NCBI GenBank assembly: GCA_902772565.1 | Contig: CACYBJ010000209.1 | Coordinates: forward strand, 1-14,850 | Direction: 5' to 3' | Origin: an uncultured Lachnospiraceae bacterium | Lineage (GTDB): Bacteria; Bacillota; Clostridia; Lachnospirales; Lachnospiraceae | Length of the DNA: 14,850 bases | Shown: positions 1 to 6,175 of the stretch, piece by piece | How the letters are laid out: every line of letters starts with the position of its first letter | How positions within the stretch are numbered: the first letter of the stretch is position 1 | Notes under the pieces: model-generated | Database searches by the model: none | Seen by the model: the letters and a program-made list of their open reading frames with translations, nothing else | Told to the model about the DNA's origin: nothing | Translations under genes and position numbers: made by a program

Positions 1-1
1 A

Positions 2-148
2 ATTAATGAGCACGAGCAGATACTCGAAGCCATTAAGAGAAGAGATGAAAAAGAAGCAGAAAGAATTTCCAACCTTCATATCGTCAATACCATGGCCAAC
101 TTAAGAAAGCGCGGTATCTTAAAAGAAGTCGGCAGTCTTGAAAACTAA
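2..148 (+). CDS. C-terminal end of a GntR/FadR-type transcriptional regulator (partial)
   Basis: Only the last 48 codons lie in the window, ending in TAA at 146-148; the start is upstream. The visible protein includes EHEQILEAIKRRDEKEAE near its beginning and HIVNTMANLRKRGILKE towards the end. A His-glutamine pair followed by an amphipathic helix with ILEAI, then a later His, is typical of the last helices of the FCD ligand-binding domain in FadR-subfamily GntR regulators, where His residues help bind a metal or carboxylate effector. The DNA-binding part is not visible, so the target and ligand cannot be named. It is followed 13 bases later by a terminator shared with the convergent ABC-F gene. 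The family call rests on a short fragment and is moderately sure. Confidence 0.6.
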   Translation: MNEHEQILEAIKRRDEKEAERISNLHIVNTMANLRKRGILKEVGSLEN

Positions 149-161
149 TTGAGCAATAATA

Positions 162-196
162 AAACGAGGAAGATTACTCTTCCTCGTTTATTTTTT
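162..196. terminator. Bidirectional Rho-independent terminator between the GntR-type gene and the ABC-F gene
   Basis: A perfect 12-bp stem pairs 162-173 with 178-189 around the four-base loop 174-177. On the + strand it is followed by A and six T (191-196); on the - strand the stem ends in a T run and continues into AT-rich sequence. The loop bases 174-176 are the TAA stop codon of the - strand ABC-F gene, so that gene terminates inside the hairpin. Confidence 0.85.
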
Positions 197-2090
197 CCCA
201 TTCGTCCATCAAACTCATGAGCTTTTCTTCGATTTCGCCCTGTTCTTTGGTCAGTTTATTTAGTTCGTAGGAATTGGTTGCCACATCCGGCTTTGCCATT
301 TCTTCTTCAATGGCAGATGCCCTGGCCTCAAGCTTCTCTATTTCGCTTTCTATGGCATTGATACGGGAAGCCTTTTTGCGCTTTTTAGCTTCCAGTTCCT
401 TTTGCTTCGCCCAGTCAAGCTTGCCTTCCGATATAACCGGTCCGGCAGATGCCTTGGTATCGTTCTTAAATACCGTATTCTCCACAGTATCCTTTTTGTT
501 AAGATAATACTCGTAGTTGCCGTCGTAGTTAACGAAGGTTTTATTTGTCAGGTCTATGATTCTTGTGGCGGTGCTGTTAATAAAATAACGGTCATGGGAG
601 ACATAAAGCACAGTGCCTTCATAGTTTTTTATGGCATCTTCAAGGATTTCCGAAGACATGATATCCAGATGGTTTGTAGGCTCGTCAAGCATAAGGAAAT
701 TGGACTTTGAAAGCATCAGCTTAGCAAGTGCAACTCTGGCCCTTTCTCCACCGGAAAGCTCGGAGTTAAGCTTGAAAACATCATCTCCCGTAAAAAGGAA
801 GGCGGCAAGAGTGTTTCTTACCTTGGTATTGTCAAGATCCGGATAGGCATCATGTATTTCATCGAAGGCTGTTTTGTTCATGGAAAGGTTCAACTGTTCC
901 TGATCGTAGTAGCCCGGATAAACCTTGGCCCCCAGTGTAACCTTGCCTGCATCCTTCGGAACAATACCGCAGATGATTTTAAGAAGAGTAGTCTTTCCTG
1001 TTCCGTTATCACCTATAATAGCCACTTTCTCGCCGCGACGGATAAGCGTTGAGAAATCTTCGAAGAGAAGATTGTTATCGTAGGATTTTGAAAGACCTTC
1101 GATTTTAAGTACATCCATACCGCTTAGAATGTTTGGTGTAAGAGTAAGATTCATGCTCTTTGGATCGGCAGATGGTTTATCGAGAACCTCCATTTTGTTA
1201 AGCATTTTCTCACGGCTTTCCGCACGCTTTATGGATTTTTCCCTGTTATAGGATTTTAACTTTTCGATTACGGCTTCCTGATGCTTTATTTCATCCTGCT
1301 GCTTAAGCCAGGCATTCTGTTCGGCCTTTCTGATGGCAGCCTTCTTTTCTGCGAAACTGTCATAGTTGCCGTTGTAAACTCTGGACTTTGAATTCTCAAG
1401 TTCGATGATCTTGGTGGCCATCTTGTTGATAAAGTAGCGGTCGTGGGAGATTACAAGCACAGCCCCCTTATAGGAAGCCAGATAGGTCTCCAGCCACTTT
1501 ACTGAATTCATATCAAGATGGTTGGTGGGCTCGTCAAGAAGAATGATATCGGGATTTGAAAGCAGGAGCTTCGCAAGGCTCACTCTTGTTTTCTGACCTC
1601 CCGAAAGAGTATTTACGTTTAAATCAAATTCTTCTTCGGTAAAACCGAGACCTTTCAGTACGCCCGTAACCTCGCTTTTGTATGCATAACCGTTTAAGGA
1701 TTCGAAGGTGTGGTTGGCATCCGCATACTGTCTCATAAGAGTCTCCAGCTCTTCTCCGGAAGCATTCTGCATGCTTGTTTCAAGACTTCTGATGCGCGCC
1801 TCAAGGTCGATTACATCTTTCTTCATCAGCAGGATTTCGTTGTAGATGGTGGAATCTGCCGAAAAGGACTGATGCTGGGAGAGGTATCCGAGAGTGGCAT
1901 CCTTGGAAAGGATTACATTACCGCCATCCTGGGACAATTCACCTACTATTATTTTAAAAAGCGTAGACTTGCCTGCGCCGTTAATACCGACAATTGCTGC
2001 CTTTTCATTGTTTTCAATGTTAAAGGAAACATTATCCAGAATGCAGTCTTCGCCGAAACTTTTTGAAATTTGTGAAACCTGAAGTATCAT
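174..2090 (-). CDS. ABC-F family ATPase acting on the ribosome (YdiF/Uup-like)
   Basis: A 638-residue protein with two ABC ATPase domains and no membrane segment, the ABC-F layout. These proteins bind the ribosomal E site and rescue stalled or hard-to-translate complexes; some give antibiotic resistance. Domain 1 has Walker A GINGAGKST (35-43), signature LSGGQ (162-166), Walker B ILLDEP (183-188) and switch SHDR (215-218). Domain 2 has Walker A GDNGTGKTT (360-368), LSGGE (445-449) and LDEP (468-471). The charged helical linker between them (about 240-315) corresponds to the P-site tRNA interaction motif. A charged coiled coil (about 560-638) closes the protein, as in YdiF and Uup. Both catalytic glutamates are retained. 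A resistance role cannot be inferred, since the linker tip does not identify a known resistance subgroup to me. The stop codon lies in a terminator loop. Confidence 0.93.
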   Translation of the reverse strand: MILQVSQISKSFGEDCILDNVSFNIENNEKAAIVGINGAGKSTLFKIIVGELSQDGGNVILSKDATLGYLSQHQSFSADSTIYNEILLMKKDVIDLEARIRSLETSMQNASGEELETLMRQYADANHTFESLNGYAYKSEVTGVLKGLGFTEEEFDLNVNTLSGGQKTRVSLAKLLLSNPDIILLDEPTNHLDMNSVKWLETYLASYKGAVLVISHDRYFINKMATKIIELENSKSRVYNGNYDSFAEKKAAIRKAEQNAWLKQQDEIKHQEAVIEKLKSYNREKSIKRAESREKMLNKMEVLDKPSADPKSMNLTLTPNILSGMDVLKIEGLSKSYDNNLLFEDFSTLIRRGEKVAIIGDNGTGKTTLLKIICGIVPKDAGKVTLGAKVYPGYYDQEQLNLSMNKTAFDEIHDAYPDLDNTKVRNTLAAFLFTGDDVFKLNSELSGGERARVALAKLMLSKSNFLMLDEPTNHLDIMSSEILEDAIKNYEGTVLYVSHDRYFINSTATRIIDLTNKTFVNYDGNYEYYLNKKDTVENTVFKNDTKASAGPVISEGKLDWAKQKELEAKKRKKASRINAIESEIEKLEARASAIEEEMAKPDVATNSYELNKLTKEQGEIEEKLMSLMDEWEKINEEE

Positions 2091-2131
2091 AATATTATTT
2101 CCGTGTTTTAAACATATTTTTTAACCGCATA

Positions 2132-2161
2132 ATTTTATCACAGTTATTATTTTTCAGTCAA
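2132..2161 (-). promoter_or_regulatory. Sigma-A-type promoter for the ABC-F gene
   Basis: Read on the - strand: -35 TTGACT (2161-2156), an 18-bp spacer, then TAAAAT (2137-2132) preceded by TGa, an extended -10. Predicted transcription start near 2125, giving a leader of about 35 bases before the ATG at 2090. The -35 occupies the same bases as the -35 region of the divergent nnr promoter. Confidence 0.65.
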
Positions 2162-2175
2162 CCGAAGCGGAAATA

Positions 2176-2191
2176 TGGTATAATTTAGTAT
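2176..2191 (+). promoter_or_regulatory. Extended -10 promoter for nnr, placing the start site at the ATG
   Basis: A perfect extended -10, TGgTATAAT, lies at 2176-2184. The -35 region is poor (CAGTCA at 2155-2160, 18-bp spacing), as is common for extended -10 promoters. Seven bases after the hexamer is position 2191, one base before the nnr ATG at 2192. No Shine-Dalgarno sequence is present in between, so the mRNA is probably leaderless. Confidence 0.6.
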
Positions 2192-3823
2192 ATGAAAAGA
2201 GTACTTAGTAAAAAACAGGCTGCTTTTATAGACAGCTTTACCATAAACAATGGGACGCCCGAACTTACACTTATGGAAAGGGCGTCTGAATTTGTTGCAT
2301 CCGTTGCGGAATCCTTTCTTAAAGCCAACACTTCCGCACGTATTCTCGTGGTATCCGGCTTTGGAAATAACGGTGGAGATGCGGTCTGTGCCGCAAGAAT
2401 ACTGATTTCAAAGTATCCTAAGGCTGATATTACTGTTGCTCTAATTGATGATAAGAAAATATCCGAATCTCTCAGATACCAGATTGAAAAACTTGAGCGT
2501 ACTGAAAGTGAAACATGCAGGAACGGTTCTCTGGAGGTTATTCCGCAGTCCATGTCTTTTTCTGAATGGGCAGCCAAATATAAAGTCTTTGATATTATAA
2601 TTGACGGCCTGTTCGGGGTAGGCCTTAAAAGGGATGTTACAGGCAGGTTTTCGGATGCTGTGGATTACATAAACTCGCAGCATGATAAAGGCGCCAAAGT
2701 GATTGCAGTGGACATTCCCAGCGGAATCGACGGTTCCACCGGACAGATTCTAGGTATTGCGGTTAAAGCCGATGTTACGGTTACTTTCGGAGCCTTAAAG
2801 ACAGGCCATGTTACCTATCCCGGCCGAAGCTATACAGGTACCGTAAAGGTATTTGACATAGGCTTTGATGAACTGGCTTACTACGATGAAAACTTCGGCT
2901 GCGACATGGAAGTGTCAGATGATAATTATACATCCTTCCTTCCAAAAAGAAGCCCCGATTCCAACAAGGGTACTTACGGAAAGGTTCTTGTGGTAGCCGG
3001 CTGCGATGATATGCCCGGAGCCTGCATACTGTCTTCCAAGGCAGCCCTCAGGTGCGGCGCAGGGCTCGTATCTGCCTGTTCTTCTGAAAAGGTACTAAAC
3101 AGCCTTATTACCGTGCTTCCGGAGGCGGTTCTTTCGCCTGAAGAAAAATATCTTAAGAATAACGTTTTCGGAGAACTTTTTGAAAAGTACGACGCAGTGG
3201 TCTTAGGACCGGGTTTTGGAAAAGGAGATAATGCTTTAAAAAAGGCAGATGCCCTCTTAGGCTTTGCAAAGTCATGTAGTAAAGAATCCAAGGCTCCCGT
3301 ATTTGTTCTTGATGCGGACTTGCTTAACATACTTTCCGATAAAATGAACTCTTTGGGGTTTTCGTCCCATAATGATAGAGTGCAGTGGCTTGATAAGAAT
3401 CTGCCGAAGAATTCGGTTCTTACTCCTCACAAAAAGGAACTCTCAAGACTGTTAAATATTTCCATGGAGGAACTTAAGGAACTTGTAAGTACTGCCGAAT
3501 ATCTTTCCGGGAACTCGGGACTTGTTTGGGTTCTTAAGGATGCGGCAACACTAATTACCTCTCCCGGAAACATATACATAAATACCAGCGGAAACAACGG
3601 CATGTCCACTGCAGGCTCAGGAGATGTGCTCACCGGCATAATTGCCGCATTTGCCGCCCAGGGAAGTAATGCATATGCCGCAGCCAGGGCAGGCGTTTAT
3701 ATACACGGCCTGGCAGGAGATTATGCAAAGGATATTTACAGCGAGTATGGTGTCATGGCAAGTGACATGGCAGATGCCGCCGCTGTGGTAATAAAAAACT
3801 TGATCAATAATAATGACATTTAG
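2192..3823 (+). CDS. nnr: Bifunctional NAD(P)H-hydrate epimerase / ADP-dependent NAD(P)H-hydrate dehydratase
   Basis: A 543-residue two-domain metabolite-repair enzyme that epimerises damaged NADHX/NADPHX and dehydrates the S form back to NAD(P)H using ADP. The N-terminal YjeF domain (about 1-225) carries GFGNNGGDA (56-64), the interior IIIDGLFGVGL (135-145) and DIPSGIDG (174-181). The C-terminal ribokinase-like dehydratase (about 245-543) has GPGFGKGDN (339-347), TPHKKE (411-416) and GNNGMSTAGSGDVLTG (467-482), with the catalytic Asp at 478. The length fits the full fusion. The start is supported by the conserved opening with a Leu-x6-Asp pattern and LMERAS soon after, yet no Shine-Dalgarno precedes it. 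It sits 93 bases before the CorC-type gene on the same strand, with no terminator between, so the two may be co-transcribed; a functional link is not evident. Confidence 0.95.
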   Translation: MKRVLSKKQAAFIDSFTINNGTPELTLMERASEFVASVAESFLKANTSARILVVSGFGNNGGDAVCAARILISKYPKADITVALIDDKKISESLRYQIEKLERTESETCRNGSLEVIPQSMSFSEWAAKYKVFDIIIDGLFGVGLKRDVTGRFSDAVDYINSQHDKGAKVIAVDIPSGIDGSTGQILGIAVKADVTVTFGALKTGHVTYPGRSYTGTVKVFDIGFDELAYYDENFGCDMEVSDDNYTSFLPKRSPDSNKGTYGKVLVVAGCDDMPGACILSSKAALRCGAGLVSACSSEKVLNSLITVLPEAVLSPEEKYLKNNVFGELFEKYDAVVLGPGFGKGDNALKKADALLGFAKSCSKESKAPVFVLDADLLNILSDKMNSLGFSSHNDRVQWLDKNLPKNSVLTPHKKELSRLLNISMEELKELVSTAEYLSGNSGLVWVLKDAATLITSPGNIYINTSGNNGMSTAGSGDVLTGIIAAFAAQGSNAYAAARAGVYIHGLAGDYAKDIYSEYGVMASDMADAAAVVIKNLINNNDI

Positions 3824-3916
3824 ATGCTTATATGGCATTATAATATTGTGCGCCAAACCCGGCGGTTAGTATTAAATCATGTAAACAAGTGTCAGTTATA
3901 GCTGAAAGGAAGTATT

Positions 3917-4771
3917 ATGGACGATTCTCCCCGACAAGGTTTTTCCGAAAAACTAAGGAAATTCATAAAGAACAGGGATATGAACGACGAAGAAGTGCTC
4001 GCAGTCGTTGACGAATTCAAAAATCAGGGCGTAATAGAAGAGGACGAAGCCGAGATGATTTCCAACGTTATTGACTTCTCCGATACCAATGTGGGGGACA
4101 TAATGACCCACCGCTCAAAAATTGACTTTATTGAGAAGGGTGAGACAGTTGAGTCGGCTCTAAAACTCATGCTTAAAGAAAACCACACCCGTTTTCCGGT
4201 GTTTGGTGAATCCATAGATAAGGTGGAAGGTGTTCTTTATGTGAGGGACCTTATGAAAGCCTATATGGATGGTAAGAAGGATATGCCGGTAATGCGTTTC
4301 GCAAGAGAGCCTCTGTTTGTGCCCGACACCATGCTTCTTGATACGCTTTTTGAAACTCTCAGGGAAAAAAGAACTCACTTCGCCATTGTTATCGATGAAT
4401 ACGGCCAGACTGCCGGCGTTGTCAGCATGGAAGATCTTATTGAAGAGATAGTCGGCGACATTTACGATGAGTATGACCAGGAGGACGACGAAGTAACACT
4501 TACCGGAGACGGCGAGTACAGGCTTTCGCCGGAAATCCGACTGGACGAACTTGCAGAGGAACTTCCGGAAACAGTGCTTTCGGAAGACGAACTTGATGAC
4601 TTTGATACTTTGAACGGACTTCTTGTTTCGAAACTGGGACACATTCCGGACAAGGGAGAGCGCGCGGAAGTAAGCTGCGCCGGATATCTTTTCAGAATCT
4701 ATTCGGAAACCGGAAGAGTGATTACGGACATTACCGCCGTTAAAGTTACGGAAGAGCCATTGGAAGACTAA
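3917..4771 (+). CDS. CorC/HlyC-type CBS-domain protein (soluble, no DUF21)
   Basis: A 284-residue soluble protein with an acidic helical N-terminus (1-55), a pair of CBS domains (about 60-185) and a C-terminal CorC_HlyC domain (about 197-278). The CBS pair begins at VGDIMTHRSKIDFI and includes the signature stretch HFAIVIDEYGQTAGVVSMED (153-172). The DUF21 membrane domain of the longer CNNM/YfjD family is absent, so this is the short CorC form, associated with magnesium or cobalt efflux and membrane ion homeostasis; CBS pairs usually bind adenine nucleotides. The often-used name hemolysin is historical. A good ribosome site (AAGGAAG, 3906-3912) precedes the ATG. The 93-base gap to nnr contains a TATAAT at 3839-3844 with ATGACA 20 bp upstream, a weak candidate for its own promoter. 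A strong terminator follows. Confidence 0.9.
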   Translation: MDDSPRQGFSEKLRKFIKNRDMNDEEVLAVVDEFKNQGVIEEDEAEMISNVIDFSDTNVGDIMTHRSKIDFIEKGETVESALKLMLKENHTRFPVFGESIDKVEGVLYVRDLMKAYMDGKKDMPVMRFAREPLFVPDTMLLDTLFETLREKRTHFAIVIDEYGQTAGVVSMEDLIEEIVGDIYDEYDQEDDEVTLTGDGEYRLSPEIRLDELAEELPETVLSEDELDDFDTLNGLLVSKLGHIPDKGERAEVSCAGYLFRIYSETGRVITDITAVKVTEEPLED

Positions 4772-4806
4772 GCGCGTGCCGTGGCCGGATTTTATTATCA
4801 GACATG

Positions 4807-4836
4807 AAAAAAGGAAGCAGGGGGGCTTCCTTTTTT
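4807..4836 (+). terminator. Rho-independent terminator after the CorC-type gene
   Basis: A perfect 12-bp stem pairs 4807-4818 with 4825-4836 around a six-base loop of A and five G. The GC-rich core is GGAAGC/GCTTCC and the descending arm ends in six T. It lies 35 bases after the stop codon at 4769-4771. Confidence 0.9.
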
Positions 4837-4906
4837 GCGAATATAAATAATAGGGTGGGAGTAGAAAGCTCTCTCAAACTTTCAATTGTATTCTAACCCT
4901 CGATTG

Positions 4907-4943
4907 TGAACATTCAGTGTTTCAAATATGTTCAGTTTTCAAA
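4907..4943 (+). repeat. Inverted and direct repeats upstream of rlmH, possible operator
   Basis: TGAACAT (4907-4913) and ATGTTCA (4928-4934) form a 7-bp inverted repeat over 14 bases. Overlapping it are two near-identical direct copies, TTCAGTGTTTCAAA (4913-4926) and TTCAGTTTTCAAA (4931-4943), 18 bases apart, so they would lie roughly on one DNA face. The second copy overlaps the candidate rlmH -35. The rest of the 203-base gap 4772-4974 holds only the preceding terminator and AT-rich sequence. Confidence 0.35.
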
Positions 4944-4966
4944 CAATCTGTGACAGTATGTTTAAT
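4938..4966 (+). promoter_or_regulatory. Candidate rlmH promoter with start site at the ATG
   Basis: TTCAAA (4938-4943, 4 of 6 to consensus), 17-bp spacer, TTTAAT (4961-4966, 5 of 6). The predicted start falls at about 4973, two bases before the ATG at 4975. The AT-rich surroundings make chance matches likely, so this is tentative. Confidence 0.4.
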
Positions 4967-4974
4967 AAATTATT

Positions 4975-5454
4975 ATGAAAATATCAATACTTTGTGTAGG
5001 AAAAATCAAAGAAAAATTCTATTCGGACGCTGTAGCCGAGTACATGAAAAGGCTGGGAAGATACGCTGATGTGACCATTTACGAAGCGGCAGATGAAAAG
5101 ACTCCCGACGGTGCCTCAAAGGAACTTGAGCGTCAGATAAAGGAAAAAGAAGGGAAACGTCTGCTTGACAAGTGGGACAGTTCAGCCTATACCTTCGTGC
5201 TGGCAATTAACGGAAAGCAGTTCTCATCTGAAAAGTTTTCCGAAAAGATTGAAGAGCTGGGCGTTTACGGCACCAGCCACATTCAGTTTGTAATCGGAGG
5301 CTCCCTTGGACTTTCCGATGAAATAATAAAAAAGGCTGATGCGTTATTGTCATTTTCTCAAATGACCTTTCCGCACCAGCTCATGAGAGTTGTGTTACTT
5401 GAACAGATTTACAGGGCCTACCGGATTATGAAAAACGAGCCCTATCATAAATAA
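4975..5454 (+). CDS. rlmH: 23S rRNA (pseudouridine-1915-N3)-methyltransferase RlmH
   Basis: A 159-residue SPOUT-class methyltransferase that uses S-adenosylmethionine to methylate N3 of pseudouridine 1915 in helix 69 of 23S rRNA, acting on the assembled 70S ribosome. Family hallmarks are the N-terminal ILCVGKIKEK, the SAM-binding VIGGSLGLSDE (106-116), the knot region TFPHQLMRVVLLEQIYRAYR (131-150) and the invariant C-terminal YHK (157-159). Length equals that of Gram-positive homologues. The start matches the family's MKI opening, but no purine-rich Shine-Dalgarno precedes it: the preceding 20 bases are almost entirely A and T. It is convergent with upp, 8 bases between stop codons; its likely terminator lies within the upp coding sequence. 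Confidence 0.96.
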   Translation: MKISILCVGKIKEKFYSDAVAEYMKRLGRYADVTIYEAADEKTPDGASKELERQIKEKEGKRLLDKWDSSAYTFVLAINGKQFSSEKFSEKIEELGVYGTSHIQFVIGGSLGLSDEIIKKADALLSFSQMTFPHQLMRVVLLEQIYRAYRIMKNEPYHK

Positions 5455-5462
5455 GAAACCTG

Positions 5463-6107
5463 TTATCTGGTTCCGAATATTCTGTCGCCTGCATCCCCGA
5501 GTCCCGGGCAGATGTAGGCGTTTTCATTTAAGCATCTTTCAAGAGAGCCTACATAGATCTGTATGTCCGGATGAGCCGTGGCAAGCTTCTTAAGTCCTTC
5601 GGGGGCTGCGAGAAGGCACATGAACTTAATGCGCTTTCCGCCGTACTTCTTGATACAGTCAACTGCAGCAATTGCAGAGCCGCCGGTGGCAAGCATAGGG
5701 TCGGTAACTACAACGATACGTTCTTCGATGCTGTCCGGAAGTTTACAATAGTACTCATGTGGCTCATGTGTATCAGGGTCTCTGTAAAGACCGATGTGTC
5801 CGACCTTTGCATTGGGCTCCAGTTCCAGAATTCCGTTGGTCATGCCGAGACCGGCCCTAAGTATCGGTACCAGTGCCAGTTTCTTTCCGTTTATCATGGG
5901 AGCCATTGTTTTTTCGAGGGGCGTTTCTACTTCCACATCTTCGGTTTCAAGATCCCTTAACGCTTCATAAGCCATGAGCATGGCCACTTCATTCACAAGA
6001 GCACGGAACTCGTAGGTTCCGGTGTTTTTGTTTCTTAAAACGCTGATTTTATGCTTAATAAGGGGGTGATCCATTATGTATATGTTTGGATTGTTTCTTA
6101 AGTCCAT
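5463..6107 (-). CDS. upp: Uracil phosphoribosyltransferase
   Basis: A 214-residue cytosolic enzyme joining uracil and PRPP to give UMP in pyrimidine salvage. It shows the early HKISVLRNK motif, LVPILRAGLGM (79-89), the PRPP loop VTDPMLATGGSA (134-145) and the uracil-binding C-terminus with PGLGDAGDR (201-209) ending in FGTR. Length matches bacterial Upp and no residue looks abnormal. A strong ribosome site, AGGAGGT (6118-6112), lies four bases before the ATG. It follows the MATE-fusion gene on the same strand by 68 bases, a gap that holds its own probable promoter. No uracil permease is adjacent in this window. Confidence 0.97.
   Translation of the reverse strand: MDLRNNPNIYIMDHPLIKHKISVLRNKNTGTYEFRALVNEVAMLMAYEALRDLETEDVEVETPLEKTMAPMINGKKLALVPILRAGLGMTNGILELEPNAKVGHIGLYRDPDTHEPHEYYCKLPDSIEERIVVVTDPMLATGGSAIAAVDCIKKYGGKRIKFMCLLAAPEGLKKLATAHPDIQIYVGSLERCLNENAYICPGLGDAGDRIFGTR
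5486..5524 (+). terminator. Probable rlmH terminator embedded in the upp coding region
   Basis: On the + strand 5486-5495 pairs with 5511-5520 (10 bp, one G-U wobble). Inside it, 5496-5499 pairs with 5505-5508. Four T (5521-5524) follow directly, then CATTTA. It starts 31 bases after the rlmH stop. There is no T run on the - strand side, so it would act only on + strand transcripts. It falls in codons for the conserved upp C-terminus, so part of the pairing may be chance. Confidence 0.5.
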
Positions 6108-6119
6108 GGTGACCTCCTG

Positions 6120-6137
6120 ATTAGTTGTTTGACTAAT
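6120..6137 (-). repeat. Dyad in the upp leader
   Basis: ATTAGT (6120-6125) and ACTAAT (6132-6137) form a 6-bp inverted repeat over TGTTTG. It lies between the predicted upp start site and its Shine-Dalgarno, two bases from the latter, so it could be an operator or an mRNA hairpin. Short and AT-rich, so it may be chance. Confidence 0.25.
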
Positions 6138-6146
6138 AATAACAGT

Positions 6147-6152
6147 ATTATA
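6147..6152 (-). promoter_or_regulatory. Candidate upp promoter (-10)
   Basis: TATAAT on the - strand at 6152-6147 lies 40 bases upstream of the upp ATG; predicted start near 6140. The best -35 is CTGACT with a short 15-bp spacer, so the promoter is only partly convincing. Read-through from the MATE-fusion gene is also possible. Confidence 0.4.
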
Positions 6153-6175
6153 GGTTATTTACAAGTAAGTCAGAT

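Noticed and set aside
3845..3870. Terminator-like CGCC/GGCG pairing between nnr and the CorC-type gene
   Set aside because: Only a four-base stem with no T run after it; not a credible terminator.
4160..4642. 160-codon - strand open frame opposite the CorC-type gene
   Set aside because: Fully overlapped by a gene with clear CBS and CorC_HlyC motifs; Phe/Lys/His-rich translation typical of an antisense shadow.
4907..4943. Start of a CRISPR-like array from the repeated TTCAG units
   Set aside because: Only two imperfect short copies, no regular spacers and no cas genes nearby.
5571..5960. 129-codon + strand open frame antisense to upp
   Set aside because: It lies wholly within a well-conserved gene on the other strand, has no family-like motifs and no ribosome site; a shadow frame.
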